A DNA stretch of 64,000 nucleotides. Source: Durusdinium trenchii. Lineage: Eukaryota; Sar; Dinophyceae; Suessiales; Symbiodiniaceae. A model generated the notes under the pieces. The model saw only the letters and a list, made by a program, of their open reading frames with translations. It had not been told where the DNA came from and ran no database searches. Shown here piece by piece: positions 44,924 to 57,569 of this stretch (position 1 is its first letter; every line of letters begins with the position of its first letter). Position numbers and translations under genes: made by a program. The DNA lies in assembly GCA_963970005.1 (NCBI GenBank), contig CAXAMN010003958.1, positions 124,001-188,000 of the forward strand, read 5' to 3'.

Positions 44924-45838
44924 TTGCTGCGGGGGAAGTGCGGAATGACCCTCCTGCACATGGGCAACCCGAAGATGACCGCGGTGCTGATCGATGGTCT
45001 CGATTACAGGTCCTTTGCTCACCATCAACCAGGACCCCGAGATCAAGCTCTCTACCCCCAGGAGCTCAATGACTACCTCTTCAGGTTCTACCTCCTGTTC
45101 TTCGTGATTGTGGCTGCCATTCTCTTCAGGCTCCACCGGAAGAACCATCACTACACGAACAGCTCCTCAAGCACCTGGCAACGATCAAGCTCATTGAGCT
45201 CGCGGACACACGTGGCAGCCTTCAAACACGCTCACTGGGGTCCCAAGTCCCCGGCCAGGGTTGGAAGAGGCCTCTTCGTTCTGTGCATTGCAGGACTCTT
45301 CATGGCCTACTACACGTACAACATGAGCACATGGACTCCTCTGACTCCACCCTGGTGGCCCGAGGGTTCTGGGTCTGCCACGAGACCCAGTGGAGCCGAC
45401 ACTCTTCAGGCTCTTCAAACCCTTTCCAAGGCGAAGCCGAGTGGCCCAGGACCTCAATCAATACATCTGGATGGGACACAGCCTCACATTCAGAAGACAT
45501 TCTCTTTACGAGCACAACAGTGGGCAAAAATCCATGGATCATGGTGCGGCCAGAGCAAACCTATCTCAGCCGCCATCCACAAACATGAAACGCCTGTTTA
45601 CATGGCTGCTTCATTGGAGGCCCACCAAGCTCAGCGGGACACCATGACTGCTCGGCTCCATAAGGACCATGGCATCTCCTACCACCTGGGCATTGGTGCT
45701 GTCAGTGGGCACTACTGCACCGCCATCCAAGATGGAGGCACCTGGCGGGTCTTGGAGGACGGCCTGGAAACCGGGGAGGCCACCCCGGATTGCACTAGAG
45801 GAGGCCGGGCCTGTTCCCTTTTTTGGTCTCCACGGTGA
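44924..45838 (+). pseudogene. Decayed ORF with C19 (ubiquitin-specific peptidase)-like His box
   Basis: A 304-codon plus-strand frame. Its last 60 residues read YHLGIGAVSGHYCTAIQDGG (253-272), then TWRVLEDG (273-280) and CSLFW. This matches the layout of the His box of C19 peptidases (HxG, SGHY, then W and an Asp/Glu pair), with His263 as the presumed catalytic His. Residues 185-235 (TFSLRAQQW, ETPVYMAAS) could be the preceding fold. The N-terminal part includes two hydrophobic segments (51-68 and 116-130) of doubtful reality, since neighbouring frames also look partly coding and frameshifts are likely. No Cys box is visible. I infer a remnant of a retroelement-borne peptidase domain, and a host gene fragment is the alternative. 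Confidence 0.45.
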
Positions 45839-46507
45839 CTGGACTGGCTTTGGTTGTCTGGGCTGGATCCTGTCACCAACCTCCTGGTGGACACCTTCAC
45901 CTTGTGCTTCAGGTTGGTAGACTTCTCATCATGCGATGCAGATGGTTGTGGAAGCCTCACTAATAGGTTTGGCAAATTGCCGGACTCTTGGCGGAGCAGG
46001 GTGCTTTGAGCTCCACTCTAACTCTACCGGAGACGGGCAGGTGGCACCTGGTGGGCCTATGACGGCGACTTTGGGAAGGTCAAGTTTTTGGCACTGCCTC
46101 TGGTGGTTCCTGGGAACGGCAGCCTGCTGGTTTGAGCTAGGCTGGTGAATACTTGCTCATGAATGGCAGGGGGTTGGTTCTTGTTTTCACCTCCGGTGGC
46201 TTCTTTGCTGTGGGACGAAACCAGCCCCTTGGCGGAACATTGGCAGTGAGCTTCATTTCTGAGCACACCCCCTCGTTGGTGTGCCTGCCTGCTGTTTTTT
46301 CAGCACTTGACTCCTTGAGGTCAGTGCTGATCGTGCTAGAGATTGCTTTAATGCATTTGGTGTTGCGGTCACTACAGGTGGAAGGGCTTTCACCCTGCTC
46401 GCCCTGCTGACCGCACCATCAACTGTTGAGGCCATAGGCCCTTCGGGGCGCCAGGTGGGACCAAACGGGTCCACGCAATCATCGACTGATGAGCGTATGC
46501 AAGAAAA
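45839..46507 (+). other. Presumed 3' untranslated part of the LINE-like segment
   Basis: There are no convincing frames. It lies between the peptidase-like ORF and the GAT run and would be the 3' untranslated region if the segment is a LINE end. Confidence 0.35.
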
Positions 46508-46554
<47 letters not shown>

Positions 46555-46564
46555 NNNNNNNNNN

Positions 46565-46635
<71 letters not shown>
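46508..46635. repeat. (GAT)n microsatellite containing an assembly gap
   Basis: A pure GAT run interrupted by the 10 Ns. Its true length is unknown, because the gap was probably caused by the repeat itself. Confidence 0.97.
46555..46564. other. Assembly gap (10 N)
   Basis: Ten Ns inside the GAT run. Confidence 1.
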
Positions 46636-49600
46636 GGCCTGGTTGCAGGCCTTTCCATCTCTAAAACAGTGATAAGACCTGACCTGTTTACCGACTGTTA
46701 CCCAACGTATATACGCGTTATCAATGCTGCTCTCTGCCGCATCGGCAGACGGAGCCGCACTCCACTCGTTCGGCGGAACGCGGAACGCGGTCGTGGCCGC
46801 CTTCTTCCTCGAAGAACTCCACGGAGCGCTCGACGCCTCGGAACATGTTAAGGTCGGACCAACGTCGACTGGACTTGGGTCTTTTCTGATGACGTTTTGA
46901 GCCGGGAAAACATAGACAAACATCAGAACAAATCAGAACTTGGGGGCATGATTCACCCCAAAAAAAGATAGAAGATCACATTGGGAAAAGAGGCACCAAA
47001 TGCTTCGGCCCACTAAGGAAGCGGTGTTATTTGGCAGTCAAGTCTTTCAAGCTTGAGCAGTACGCAGTACTTGAAACTGCCTTATTGAGGCAAACATCCA
47101 GAAACTCAGAAAAACGCCACCCGCCAGGGGAAAGGTTCGCCACCAAACGCGGACCAATGACAAACAGCACCCGCCCGTGGGCGGACCTGATGGAACTCCC
47201 GCTCCAGACGCTTCGAAAGGGGAGGACGATCCGCAACCTGAGCGGATGTTCGTTCCCTCCATCTCTCACCGATCGCGTCCCATCTCTCCCCACAGCTCCG
47301 ACCCGTGAGTACGACGACGAGGTAACAACGTTCGACGGGGCAACCCCGACGACAGTCGTGTGCGCCGGGTCACACATTCCATCTGTTGAGTATGTGTGCG
47401 CATGTGTGAGGTCAGACCTGCCAATCCAAAAACCTTCGACCTGACCGGACACCCAATTCGAACCTCATTCGCTTTACAAGAATCGCCCCAACCGGACGGT
47501 GGTTCCGGACCGCACGGTCGGGTTCGGTTCATCCAGCTGGGTTCCCCAGGCTCTTGTTCCGACGAGTGGAGCTCTTCAGCGCGAGATCGCTGAACTCCTC
47601 GGCCTCAGCGACGGGACGGTTGCTCCGGACGTTCGGTGGGATCAAAATAGGAGAGGAGACGTCCAGTACTAGTCATATAGGAGGATCCTTCTCCTCTCCT
47701 CCGAGCTTCGTATGGTTCATAGAATCTATGACATACGCAGGCTTTTTAGATGTCCAAGTGGCCGCTGAAATGTGTGGAATCCCGGGCGGCTATTTAAAAA
47801 AAGAAAACACACACACAGTGGTGGGAAGTGTGGTTGACTGATTTTTACTGAAACAAGTGCCATGTTTTTGTTGAAACGGTCGGTTGTGTGTCTAGTTCAT
47901 CCCAGCAGACCTGATCCCAGCGCGGTCAACCCATTGGGTGTCTCACAGTACGACCCGGGGCGTGGTTGGGTGAGATCGTCAAGAGCCGTGGCTCAACGTT
48001 CTTTGGTCCCAAAAACATGGTCAAATTGAATGATGGACAGTGAAGTCAGCCACTCCTTCTTTGAAAACATCCAGTCAGCCACAATGTCATGTGTTATTTT
48101 TGCCGTGCAAGCTAGTGGTGTAATCCAATCTACTCAATTTGGTCCTCTTCACCGGCAGATTCATGCCAGAAAACAAAAGAATCCTGCTACAGGTGTAAGT
48201 TCGAAAAGGCTACGACTGCAGGTCAGTTTGTCCTCCACCCATCTAGACTTCACACATAAATGTTGTGGTGGTTTCATGCACCTTCCTTCCCCGTTTAATG
48301 ACCCCTCCCCATATGTCTGTTCGAAAGCAGAGAAACCATCAAACTGCAAAAAGCGTGTACTGCAAAATAGACAATCTCGATAAAAGCTATATAAATGGAT
48401 GAACTTTTTTGTTTCATATACAGTGATCTGCTCGTCAAAAACCTGCCAGCCGAAACCGCCGCGAAAACCCGATTTCCTTCGGGGATGCCTGTCTTGGCGC
48501 CGTTGGCAACCTTGCCTGCGCGTGCCGCGGAGACTTCTCAAGTCACATGGCTTTACCGTAGCTCGCTGGGTGTGAACCAGGCGGCGCCGCTCCCTTCCAC
48601 CACGGCCGTGGCGCCCAGGGGCGCTGGCTCTCTGACCAAACCTACGACCCAATAGATTACCAGGGGAGGCCTACGACCTGAAAGTATGCGAAGGACATCG
48701 ACGGGTGTAGGACTGTCACACACACAAACAAAACACAAAGTCAAATGCAGTAGTTGAAAAGATGGCCAGTACCACCAAGGGGGAATCACAAGCCGACAAA
48801 CTGCCTAAAATCCTCTGCATCAAGCAGATCTGCAGAAAACTGCATACGGCATTCTGCAACCCAGTCGTGCAACCCCCAAAATCACAATCCTGTCAAAACA
48901 GAGTTTCTACAGAATGCCTAGCACAAGATCAATTTTTGGCCGGGGACGCATTCAGCAAAATGGAAAACTTCCAAAGGGGGATGGATAGGGATCTGATATG
49001 GAAATGACCTACCAGCGCTCCAGACAGTTCATAATGGATTCTGTGGAGATGCAACTTGTTCACCATCATCTACTTAGGAGCGACAAAGCCATGCCATCCT
49101 TTGTCCATCCTTCTTGCCCCCAGATCCCCCTGCACATGTGTCTCTATACAAGATGACAAGTGTTCTGAAAAATGGATTCTGGCGTGCCTAAAAACACCTT
49201 ATATATAGGAATGTCACGAATGTCCACAATTTGTGTCTACAAAATCACATGTGTGTAAATCAGCATGCTGTTGGTGCCACTCAGATTACCCCTGTACAAG
49301 AGGCCAAACATGAAAGCACCCAAACAAGTTTCCTATAAAAAATGCCTTATCTCAGTGGTCAACCAATTCCATTTTGTACAGGAAACGTGCAGGGGGACAG
49401 AAGGGGCTGGCTTTTCATTTGATCGGAACTGGACTCGAAAACAGAATTGTCGACTATAGTCTATAGTTCATCCATGACGTTCCATGCATCCTCTTCCGTG
49501 GACCACCTGGCCCACTTCCCCGAAAGAAGAACCAGCCTGACTGCGTTCGGCAGGGGCGGCCCCTGGCAGAAAATCCGAGAAAAACATAGAAAAACGCACT

Positions 49601-49870
49601 TTGCTGTTCCATAGATACGTTCATTCTCTATATTCTCTTCCCTTAGCCATGAAAAACCACCGGCCCTACCGTGGGTCGTGCCTGACAACGAGGCTCTCTT
49701 CGCCTCCTGCGACAGCGACCGGCCGGTCCGGTCCCGTCGATCGGAAAGAGTCTGCTAAGAGCACATCACATGGGTTACGAAGTGGGCAGAATCCAAAAGG
49801 GCTTCGGAAACTTGGAAAGTCATAACCTATAGAAACTGTCCCATCCATAACAAGGCGTTTGTCAGAGTGT
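46636..49870. other. No recognisable gene
   Basis: GC-richer patches at 46735-46860 and 47160-47330 have no recognisable domain in any frame. The rest is anonymous. Confidence 0.5.
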
Positions 49871-49933
49871 AGAGTGTTGATGAATAAAGTCCCCCCGTGT
49901 CCAAAAATGGTTTGAGTGAGTGTATAGTGAACT
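49871..49933. mobile_element. Short inverted-repeat element, family C, copy 4 (partial)
   Basis: GTAGAGTGTTGATGAATAAA followed by CCAAAAATGGTTTGA matches the left end and interior of the copies at 30164 and 43801. The right terminal repeat is not clear, so this copy may be truncated or diverged. Confidence 0.5.
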
Positions 49934-52050
49934 GAAGACGTATAAAGCAGTACAGTTGGAGTGTACATTTGAGTGTGAAAGTCCAAATGAACCGAGCGAC
50001 TCAGTGAACCGAGCGTGATCATCTCCGATCGTGCGAAGCTCGATAAGGAGTGATCGTCGGGGGAGGAGTGTTGATTTTCACGAGGCTCCGAAGTCAACGA
50101 TGTTGGCGACTGAACTTGGTTGGATCTGGCTGGACACAGAAGTTTGGATGCACATGGATGCACCCAAAAGGGTGAAGCGAAGCTGCATGATCTGATGCCC
50201 TGCGGAGAAGGAAGTCGTGAAAATAGATTGAAATAGCTTGAACACTATACAACAGTGACATTGTGAGAAAGGACATGACATGAGGATGATGTCACTCGGA
50301 TTGTGTACTTCCAAACCTTTGGTGGGACGCTGCGATATGGGTAGCAGTACAGTCGACCATTGTACCCCAAAAAAAACATGAGAACCCATATACTTCTGCG
50401 GGGCCCTAAGATATTTCTGGCAGATCTAATCTTCTAGTCTTCTGACACTCTGCTGACGCCAATGACCTCTTTGTCATCATTCTGGCATTCTCAAGTAAAC
50501 AAACCAGGGAAAAGCCCAACATTTAAAAACCCTTTCTGGATTCATGGTCTTGCACCATTTACTTAAATGAGTATGAGAGTATGACACAGGATGACAGTGT
50601 CGATGCATCTTCAGCCGCTATGCCGGTATTTGGTGATATTGTTAATGACACCCACTCAAAGCCATTCAAAGCCTCATTTAGCAATACCTTTTGCGAACCC
50701 GTGGCTTCAGAATGAAAACCAGTGCAAATCCCTTTTCGGCCGTGGTGGGATGGGTCATGGGTCTGTCTGTTCACCGACGCGATGGTGTGAACTCGGTCCT
50801 TTGACCTCTGTGGACACAGTCCACCAGTCTTCCGAAATTGTACCGTGTCTACTACAGTTGAGCTACTGCAGTAGGGCTGCCAGTTCATTTTTGGATGTTG
50901 CTTGTTGTTCGGCTCTTTTCTTCGCGATGGTTCTTTGCCACGCTGTGTGTTTGATGTGCTTGTCTGATTGTCTTGAGTGCATCTACTCCACGGTCGTGAT
51001 CGTCTTGGCCCCTCGGTGAAAGAAAGCTCTCAGGACTTGGTGGATCTCAAGCGAATGCGCTGTGACCCAGAGCCAGGCAATCGTTCGATCTCTTGCCGGG
51101 CTTCCAAATCAACTTTCGTGTATCGGACGTAGTTGGTCAGCCTTCCTTAGTTAGTTGTCACGTTTACTGGAATTTGCTTACAAGTCATCACAAGAAAAGC
51201 CTCCGCTCTCTTTCTCCAAACTCTGGGGGATTTTCCCCCGCCCGCCCCCCCCCCGGCGTTTTTCCTGCTGGCTCATCAGTTGAAGAAAATCCCCGGTGTC
51301 AGCACTGAGTCAGCCTGCTGACACAAACCTTCGTTGTCTGAAAATAAAGAAGAAGAAACGAAACCATACAAACCCTGACTGGTGCACCTCGGATTCCGGC
51401 GGATCCCGAGTTTTCAGGGTTGGCGTCTCAGTTGGGCTCAGGTTTTAGGCGTCAACCGGTGTCTCGGTTGGTCATAGCTTCACACCCACGTCCTTTTCAG
51501 TCGACCGGCCGCGCAGCATCCGACCGATGGTACATGGCGCCCTCGGGACGAGTGGCCTTTCGGGAAGAGCGCATGTGACTGGTAACGTTCTTGAGCAGAG
51601 TTCACCACATCTTGCAAAGCCACTGAGCCGTCTGTGCCAGACTTCTTCTTGATCCAATTCAGGATATGTGTCCGCATCAGGTTGTATTGCCTCGACTGCA
51701 CAAATCGTGCCCTGCCAAGAATCGGTCCCCCCCAAAACCAATCGCTCACCATTTCCCTCTACTGTACTGTACATGGAGTCCTCACACTCTCACACCATTC
51801 ACGAACCAAGTGTTGATCAAAGCTAACCCTTGTGACTCATCATGAACCTTCAGCCAGCAGTTGGCTTGCAGTCAAATCTGCGGGTCAATCACCTATCTCA
51901 GGCTTGTCCATCCTTCTTTGTGAGGATAAGGAGCTCGTTTTTCGTAGGATTCACCGGCTTGTCCAAGCCGAGCCAGTGAACCCAGTCATCCAGTCATCCG
52001 AACACAACCCGTGTCATGCAAAGACCATTTGGCAAGCCAACACCTCAAAA
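49934..52050. other. No recognisable gene
   Basis: Anonymous sequence with a C-rich tract at 51235-51255. No supported gene. Confidence 0.5.
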
Positions 52051-52171
52051 CACATGGTTACGTAGATGGCATGGCCCCGAAAGGAAGACAACTTTCCTTT
52101 GCAAACAGGCAGCTTTACTGTACTTCCTTTCGTTTACGAAGTACTTGTGGCGCCATCCACGTAACCATGTG
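52051..52171. mobile_element. Short inverted-repeat element, family D, copy 2
   Basis: The left arm CACATGGTTACGTAGATGGC and the right arm (inverse CACATGGTTACGTGGATGGC) are 19/20 inverted repeats bounding 121 bp. Complementary AAAGGAAG and CTTCCTTTC tracts lie inside. The arms match the copy at 14749-14823. Non-coding, MITE-like. Confidence 0.75.
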
Positions 52172-53171
52172 ATATGTTCGTCAGAGTACATAGCTTTGGC
52201 CGAGTGGCTTTAAATCCATGGTCCAACCATCCAGTCCATTGGGCCGCGTGGAATTGAAGATCTGCACTCGCCCCTTCTCACGCGCCAATCGGTCAGCAGC
52301 CCAGGCCTTTGCACTCACGGGCTTGTTGTAAACGCCCAGAGGCTTCCTAAAGCAGGGAAAATCTTCAAGGTTGGCGAATTTGGAGACTTCAACATGAGGT
52401 GGTTGGCTTTTCTATGAAGCTCTCACTCGCGAGCGTAGGACTGCGCCCCTCACCACAAAGACAGACACCTCGTCCGTTGGATGACGACTCGTCTGTTCCC
52501 CATACCATCTGCATGGTACCGAAAAACACATGCCATCCCATGCACCCCCAGAGTGCCATCCGCATGTGAACCCCACAACTGGCGTCTGTCTCACCTCATG
52601 AATTGGCTCAGATTTGGGAGAACAACTCAGACATCGTAGCAATGCAGAAGCCTGACACTTGTCTGCAAAATAGCAGAACACCATGTGGAAAGAATGGATA
52701 GATACATAAACATTACACAAAATCAAAGATGGATTGAAAAGCCATCTTGGTCACTTCACCTTTGCCTCCGCCTTACCTGCGGGGCGCTTGACCATTGCAC
52801 CATCACACGACGCTGGCTTTTCCGTGGTCCGTGGCAAAGAGGTGCTTGGGCCAAAAATCAGTGATCCATGGAATCCATCGGCTTTACCATGCTCCACCTT
52901 TGGAAGACGGACCAGGTGGCTCCCTACCTGGCTACAAGATGCCTTATCTTTTCTCCTCTGCTAGTGAGCTCAGGAGACGCAGATGTTCAACGCCAATGGA
53001 CCAGAACCTGGCCTAACAAACCAATCTGTGCATGTCAGGGGCTGCGGATTCCTTGACCGGCAATCACACAAACATATAAAAATACCAGGTGTTGTCAGGG
53101 TAAATCCCAGCAGAATGACGAACCCAATCGCTCAAGATGAGGCTGCTCAGGCCACTTAAAACAGCGAGCAC
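52172..53171. other. No recognisable gene
   Basis: Anonymous sequence, no supported feature. Confidence 0.5.
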
Positions 53172-53241
53172 GCCTGAAGGACAAACACAGTAATCCACTG
53201 CTGATGATCCTGATGTTTCATCCTGTAATCCACTGCTGATG
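53172..53241. repeat. Repeat family E, copy 1, with internal duplication
   Basis: GCCTGAAGGACAAACACAGT followed by AATCCACTGCTGATG, with GTAATCCACTGCTGATG repeated 36 nt later. The 5' part matches a copy near 57310. Confidence 0.7.
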
Positions 53242-54200
53242 TCCTATGTTTAAGAACCCCCAAATCAGGATCGAAGGCAGTCTCTCCTGCTTCTTGGCAG
53301 CTGCCAAACTCCTGCGATGGGGTCTCGCTCAACACGCTCAACACAGTTTCTGGTGAATGGCCGAACTATGCCGAGCTTCTGTCACAGAAGCACCTAGCTT
53401 TGAACATGAAGGATTCTCAGTTGCCACGGTGGAAGGGTTTGTCGGTCTCTCTAGCTCAAGAGATAGTCAGCCTGCAGAAACACACACATCAGCAAGAAAC
53501 CTAGTTACTTGTATACTTGGCCATTCTCCCAGCTAATTACAGTATCTACAGTATATGCATATTGATTATTGACTCCAACGTACAAAAAGGGCCGTTTTCT
53601 GACATGTCACAAAGACATCCCCACCAAAGCGTCCCAAGGTTTTCAGGTCACCGCTTAAAAACCAATATGGCCTAACTTCACTAGCAACCCTCCTTTTGAA
53701 AAAGGTCTGTTTGTTGGAGGGTTCTGGTATACTTTGCAGTCATTTGGAACATCGACATAGTATTCACCATGATCACCTTCCAAGCCTGTGTCCCACCAAA
53801 ATGATGGAACTCCCTTGACGATCCTTGACGTGGTAGCAGGTAGCACGTGAATTATCGATCCACTTCCCCTTCCCACACCAAAGGACGCAGAAACACCGAC
53901 GACTCAAATGCCAACAGGCGCGCCTGCACATGGAGTGGAAGCCTGTGGAGGCCAAAAGCACTGGAGCATCAGAGCCTTTCCGCCAAAAGACTTCCGCTCG
54001 AAGGCCATAGAAGAGATGGAGGCACCAGTAAACCTGACACCATCAGCGCAAGAGCGGTAAAACTTGGGGGTGTGGTTTTGAGGAAGGCACCAGCTGAGTT
54101 TGTGCTTGCGTGGTACGAGAGAACTTTGCTGTTGCAGGTGTCTGACACAAAGAACACAAAAACTAACCGGACATCACCGGCCGGTAGGACACGCTGCGTG
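53242..54200. other. No recognisable gene
   Basis: Anonymous sequence. A plus-strand frame of 267 codons (53847-54650) overlaps this block but has no recognisable domain and competes with open frames on the other strand. Confidence 0.45.
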
Positions 54201-54407
54201 TCACAGTGCGCATGGGGAAGAAACGGGAGAAACGGTGAAAGTGGCCTCTGGATCTTCTTCCAACAGCTTCTCCTCCGTCAATTCGTCCAGCTGCCGGGAC
54301 GTGATGCGATCCAGGCACACCTGGTCGCCGTGCACGTGCGGCGCACAGGAGGCGAAGCTCGTGCCGCACAGGAGGCGGCCGCATGGGTGGAATGCAGATG
54401 TTTCCAC
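54201..54407 (-). CDS. Candidate exon, unknown protein
   Basis: In a GC-rich patch, this minus-strand frame contains GDQVCLDRITSRQLDELTEE and then an acidic stretch (KLLEEDPEATFTVSP), a natural-looking composition. The next minus-strand frame upstream (54278-54502) encodes a plausible membrane helix (GGILLFIFTVNMSQLL). No family is recognised and no splice pair is proven. Confidence 0.25.
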   Translation of the reverse strand: METSAFHPCGRLLCGTSFASCAPHVHGDQVCLDRITSRQLDELTEEKLLEEDPEATFTVSPVSSPCAL

Positions 54408-57400
54408 CAGCGGAGGAGCTGGGACATGTTCACAGTGAAAATAAAAAGAAGGATCCCACCAGCGAAGGTGCAGATCGCCTCAAAATTCCGGACCTTCTTC
54501 ACCCAAAAACCATTCCGGAGCTTTTTGGGGGACCAAACTGACCAAAATATCCCGTTTCCTCCTCACGATCCCGTTCCTCCTGCCTTGAGGTTCAACAAGT
54601 GGATCTGCGTCGAGAGGTCGCCCACCGTTGAGATGCTCAACTCACTGTGAGATCGATCGATCACGGCCTAGGAGCGGAGGAGTCGATGGGAGGACATCAC
54701 TGGAATCATAGGACAAGGCCTAGGGGGGTCGATTGGATGGCAGGCCATCAGGTTAATCGTATACCGGATGAAATAATATGGTGGTTCACTTGCGAAAGTC
54801 CCCTCTATGAATCAACCCATAATGTAAAAGGCCATATCCCAGAGATCCCAGTCCATGGGGGCTTCCCGAACAAAAAAACACACAAAAGGAACGGAGTGAA
54901 GTATTGTATACTGGGATATATATATATATATGGCAGAGTGTCCGATGTTTGCCAGGTCACCACACTACTTAGATCTGTTTTTGTAGCGAAGAATTAGGAA
55001 TCCATGTCAATCAAATACCCACAAACAGGAATGAGTCTAAGGTTCTTGGCCACAGCCTTCACTAGTCAAACAGCCAAATAGAGCAAAAGACATGAAAAAA
55101 AACATCCCGTCTTTCGGGATGCCGCCGCCAGCTCATGACGTTCCCGCATCGATCCGGTCGTCTTCGCGGCAGACCCAGTCGTCCCCTCCTCAGCCACCTC
55201 ACCGGTCGCAGGTCCCGTCGCAGGTACCGTTCGATCGAGTATAAGCTATGACCTTCCACAGGGCGACCTCAAACCAGGTGAAGGGGACGATGACAACATA
55301 TGACAACATATTACTGTACTACCTGGCATCGGAGGTGAAGCCGTTGTTGTTCTTCGAAAATGAAAACCTCCCGGGATCAAAAAGCACAACGGTCGCGTGT
55401 GTTTTTCGTACATCACGACGGTTCCGCGTCGTTCCGCTCGGTGACGCCGGCGGTGGTCTCCGCCGCTCGGCTGTTCCGCACTCCGCACTTCCTGGGACCC
55501 CCCCGCACGCGGCAACCTCTTTCGCAGTGTCAGGGTGGGCTCATGGACGGCTTGACACTTGTTGCAGGAGATGCAGCTGTGTCCCTCATTCCGCGTGTTT
55601 CCTGCGCGAGATGCTCACAAACCATGGAAGCAGGGTTCGGCAACTTGCTGAAGTGAACAGCTGAAGTTGCAGGATTCACCTGTTCTATGCAGCTTGCCAA
55701 GTGCAGCCTGTTTTGCAGCGTGAAAACTGCAACACCGATCGCGACAGGTGGAAAAAGGAAAAACCGGCCATTCCGCCCTCCGATAAATGAACTGAATCAT
55801 CTTATGAACCTGAAAAAAGAAACACGTCACACTGAAGACATGTCTCTGGAACCCATTTATCAAAACACCACAGCACCACAAAACGAAGGTCACCGGGCCT
55901 ATGGGGATGTCTATTCCGCTTCTTAAGAGGTAAGAGGTGAATTTCTTTCGTGTCCATGAAACCACGTGGTAGGTCCTGCGGTCTTGGTGTGGTAGGTCCC
56001 TGCGCCTGGGGAGTTCCAAAAAGGGCGGCCTTTTGATTCCAAACAGGGCGGCCTGGGCACGCCGAGCTCCGCAAAGTGCTCCCTGAAACCATTTTGGGGG
56101 ACCCCCTGGCCAAAAAGACATCACTGACAGACCGACCGTTGATCTCTCCACTGAAATCTTCATGTTGCCACGCCACGGCCATGAACGAACGCCGAAAAAG
56201 AATACAAAACAAAAGAAAACGATCAAGAAAAGCAGACCGTCGCACCCACCCGAACATGCGCAGAACCCACCCGACCGTCACATCTGAACCAAACCACTCA
56301 GCGTCTTCCCCCCAGCGTCTTCCCCCCAGCGTCCCCTCCTTGGATCGAAGATCCGATGGCATCCCACACCGAGTTGAGCCAGCCGCAGTGGTTACAACGG
56401 CTTCGTGCATCCCGCAGCCCATAGACGTGGCCTCACCGCCCAGAAGCTGAGACGCAAGCTAGGTGTTTGACCTGCATCCCTTGCCTTGACTCAACCACCC
56501 AAAACTGTCACTCCAGTCACTAGTCACATTTATATTAGTTTGTATTTTCCTGGTTTTACATTCACTCCAGCGATTTTGGAGGTGATGTTGCGGTCGCCAA
56601 ATCACCGGGTGGCTTTGGTCAAGGATAGGCCGTTTCGGTCACATTCGGTCCCTGAACCAGTTGGTATGTTTACCTACGGTGACTGTTGATATATATATAT
56701 ATTTCATTTCTTTAATGTAAAATATGAATATCAAAAGCACTGGCATGTGCATGATACACGCAGGTGGTGAGGGGTTTGGGAGTTGTCCAAAGGTAGTCGG
56801 TGGCAACGTTTCCGTGATCGCCAGCTGGGTGCCCAAGCACGACGCGGCCATCTCCAAATGCGGACCCTTCTGCCGCGGCTCTGTTCCCGCCTGGCGACGG
56901 AAGGCTCCCGAAGGCAGAAGGCGGTCAAACCGCAACGAGTTGCTGCCATGAAACGGCCTATCCAAAATGTGGTTCTACCAAAAATTGATGATACGTGCGC
57001 CTATGAACATATCTTTCGAAACATGGCTGCAATGTACAAAGGGACAAAGGGGCAAACCACCTGCCAGACCAATGCCAGCTTGTCAGACGCAGCGTTCGAT
57101 CGTGTAGTTTGGGGGCAAGTCCACACACCCAAACTAAGCACAACCCAACTCACCAATGTATAGTGCGCAGGCACATCCCTGAGTCTGAACAACAGGACCG
57201 TTCTGAAGACATCGGAACTACGTAGTCCAGACCAGCAACATGTGCATTTACATAGTGTGTAGGTCGTTCTATATAGACTATAGACATGTCACCATTCATT
57301 GGATACTGTGCCTGAAGGACAAACGACGTAATCCAACACAAAGCAAAACAAATAACAGCAACCCAATCAAGCACGCACCCTTCGCGTGCGCGCCAGCTAA

Positions 57401-57426
57401 CCGCTAACCAACCAACCACGCACCCA
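54408..57426. other. No recognisable gene
   Basis: The tandem motif CAGCGTCTTCCCCC occurs three times at about 56300-56335. GAGCTTTTTGGGGGACC near 54515 resembles CATTTTGGGGGACC near 56090. TA runs lie at 54920-54935 and 56690-56702. No gene is supported. Confidence 0.5.
57310..57337. repeat. Repeat family E, copy 2
   Basis: GCCTGAAGGACAAACGACGT followed by AATCCA matches the copy at 53172 over about 27 nt with two or three changes. Confidence 0.65.
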
Positions 57427-57569
57427 GCGTGCGCCCGGCCCAACCAGGCCCCCGCCGCGACGAGCTGCGCCAGGAAGTTGGGCAAGCGAGGCTTCAGTTG
57501 CTCCTGGAGGCGCGGCTCGAGGCGAGGCGCAACGAGGCACGCGAGGCGAAGAGGATGGCAGACGTCTAA
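57427..57569 (+). CDS. Candidate terminal exon, Arg/Glu/Ala-rich helix
   Basis: After CTAAC-type and CACCCAG sequence (a possible branch site and 3' splice site at 57425-57426), one frame runs 47 codons to TAA (57567-57569). It encodes a charged, helix-prone peptide (RRDELRQEVGQARLQLLLEA, continuing in the same style). GC is far above the flanks. With no upstream exon or homology, it may be composition only. Confidence 0.25.

Larger units (their letters stand above)
44890..46635 (+). mobile_element. Probable 3' end of a LINE-like retroelement with GAT tails
   Basis: About 1.6 kb of coding-like but frame-damaged sequence lies between two GAT microsatellites. A GAT run on the downstream side is what a LINE with a microsatellite tail would leave. 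The upstream GAT run could be the tail of a previous insertion or a preferred target. The C-terminal peptidase-like ORF (44924-45838) supports a retroelement origin, because dinoflagellate LINE-type elements often carry such a domain after the RT. No RT motifs are visible, so the copy would be 5'-truncated. Confidence 0.4.

Noticed and set aside
46390-46923. Frame with long Ser or Met homopolymer
   Set aside because: Translation of the GAT microsatellite and the N gap.
53847-54650. 267-codon plus-strand ORF
   Set aside because: No domain, uneven composition, and minus-strand frames in the same place look equally or more coding; probably a chance ORF over a GC-rich patch.
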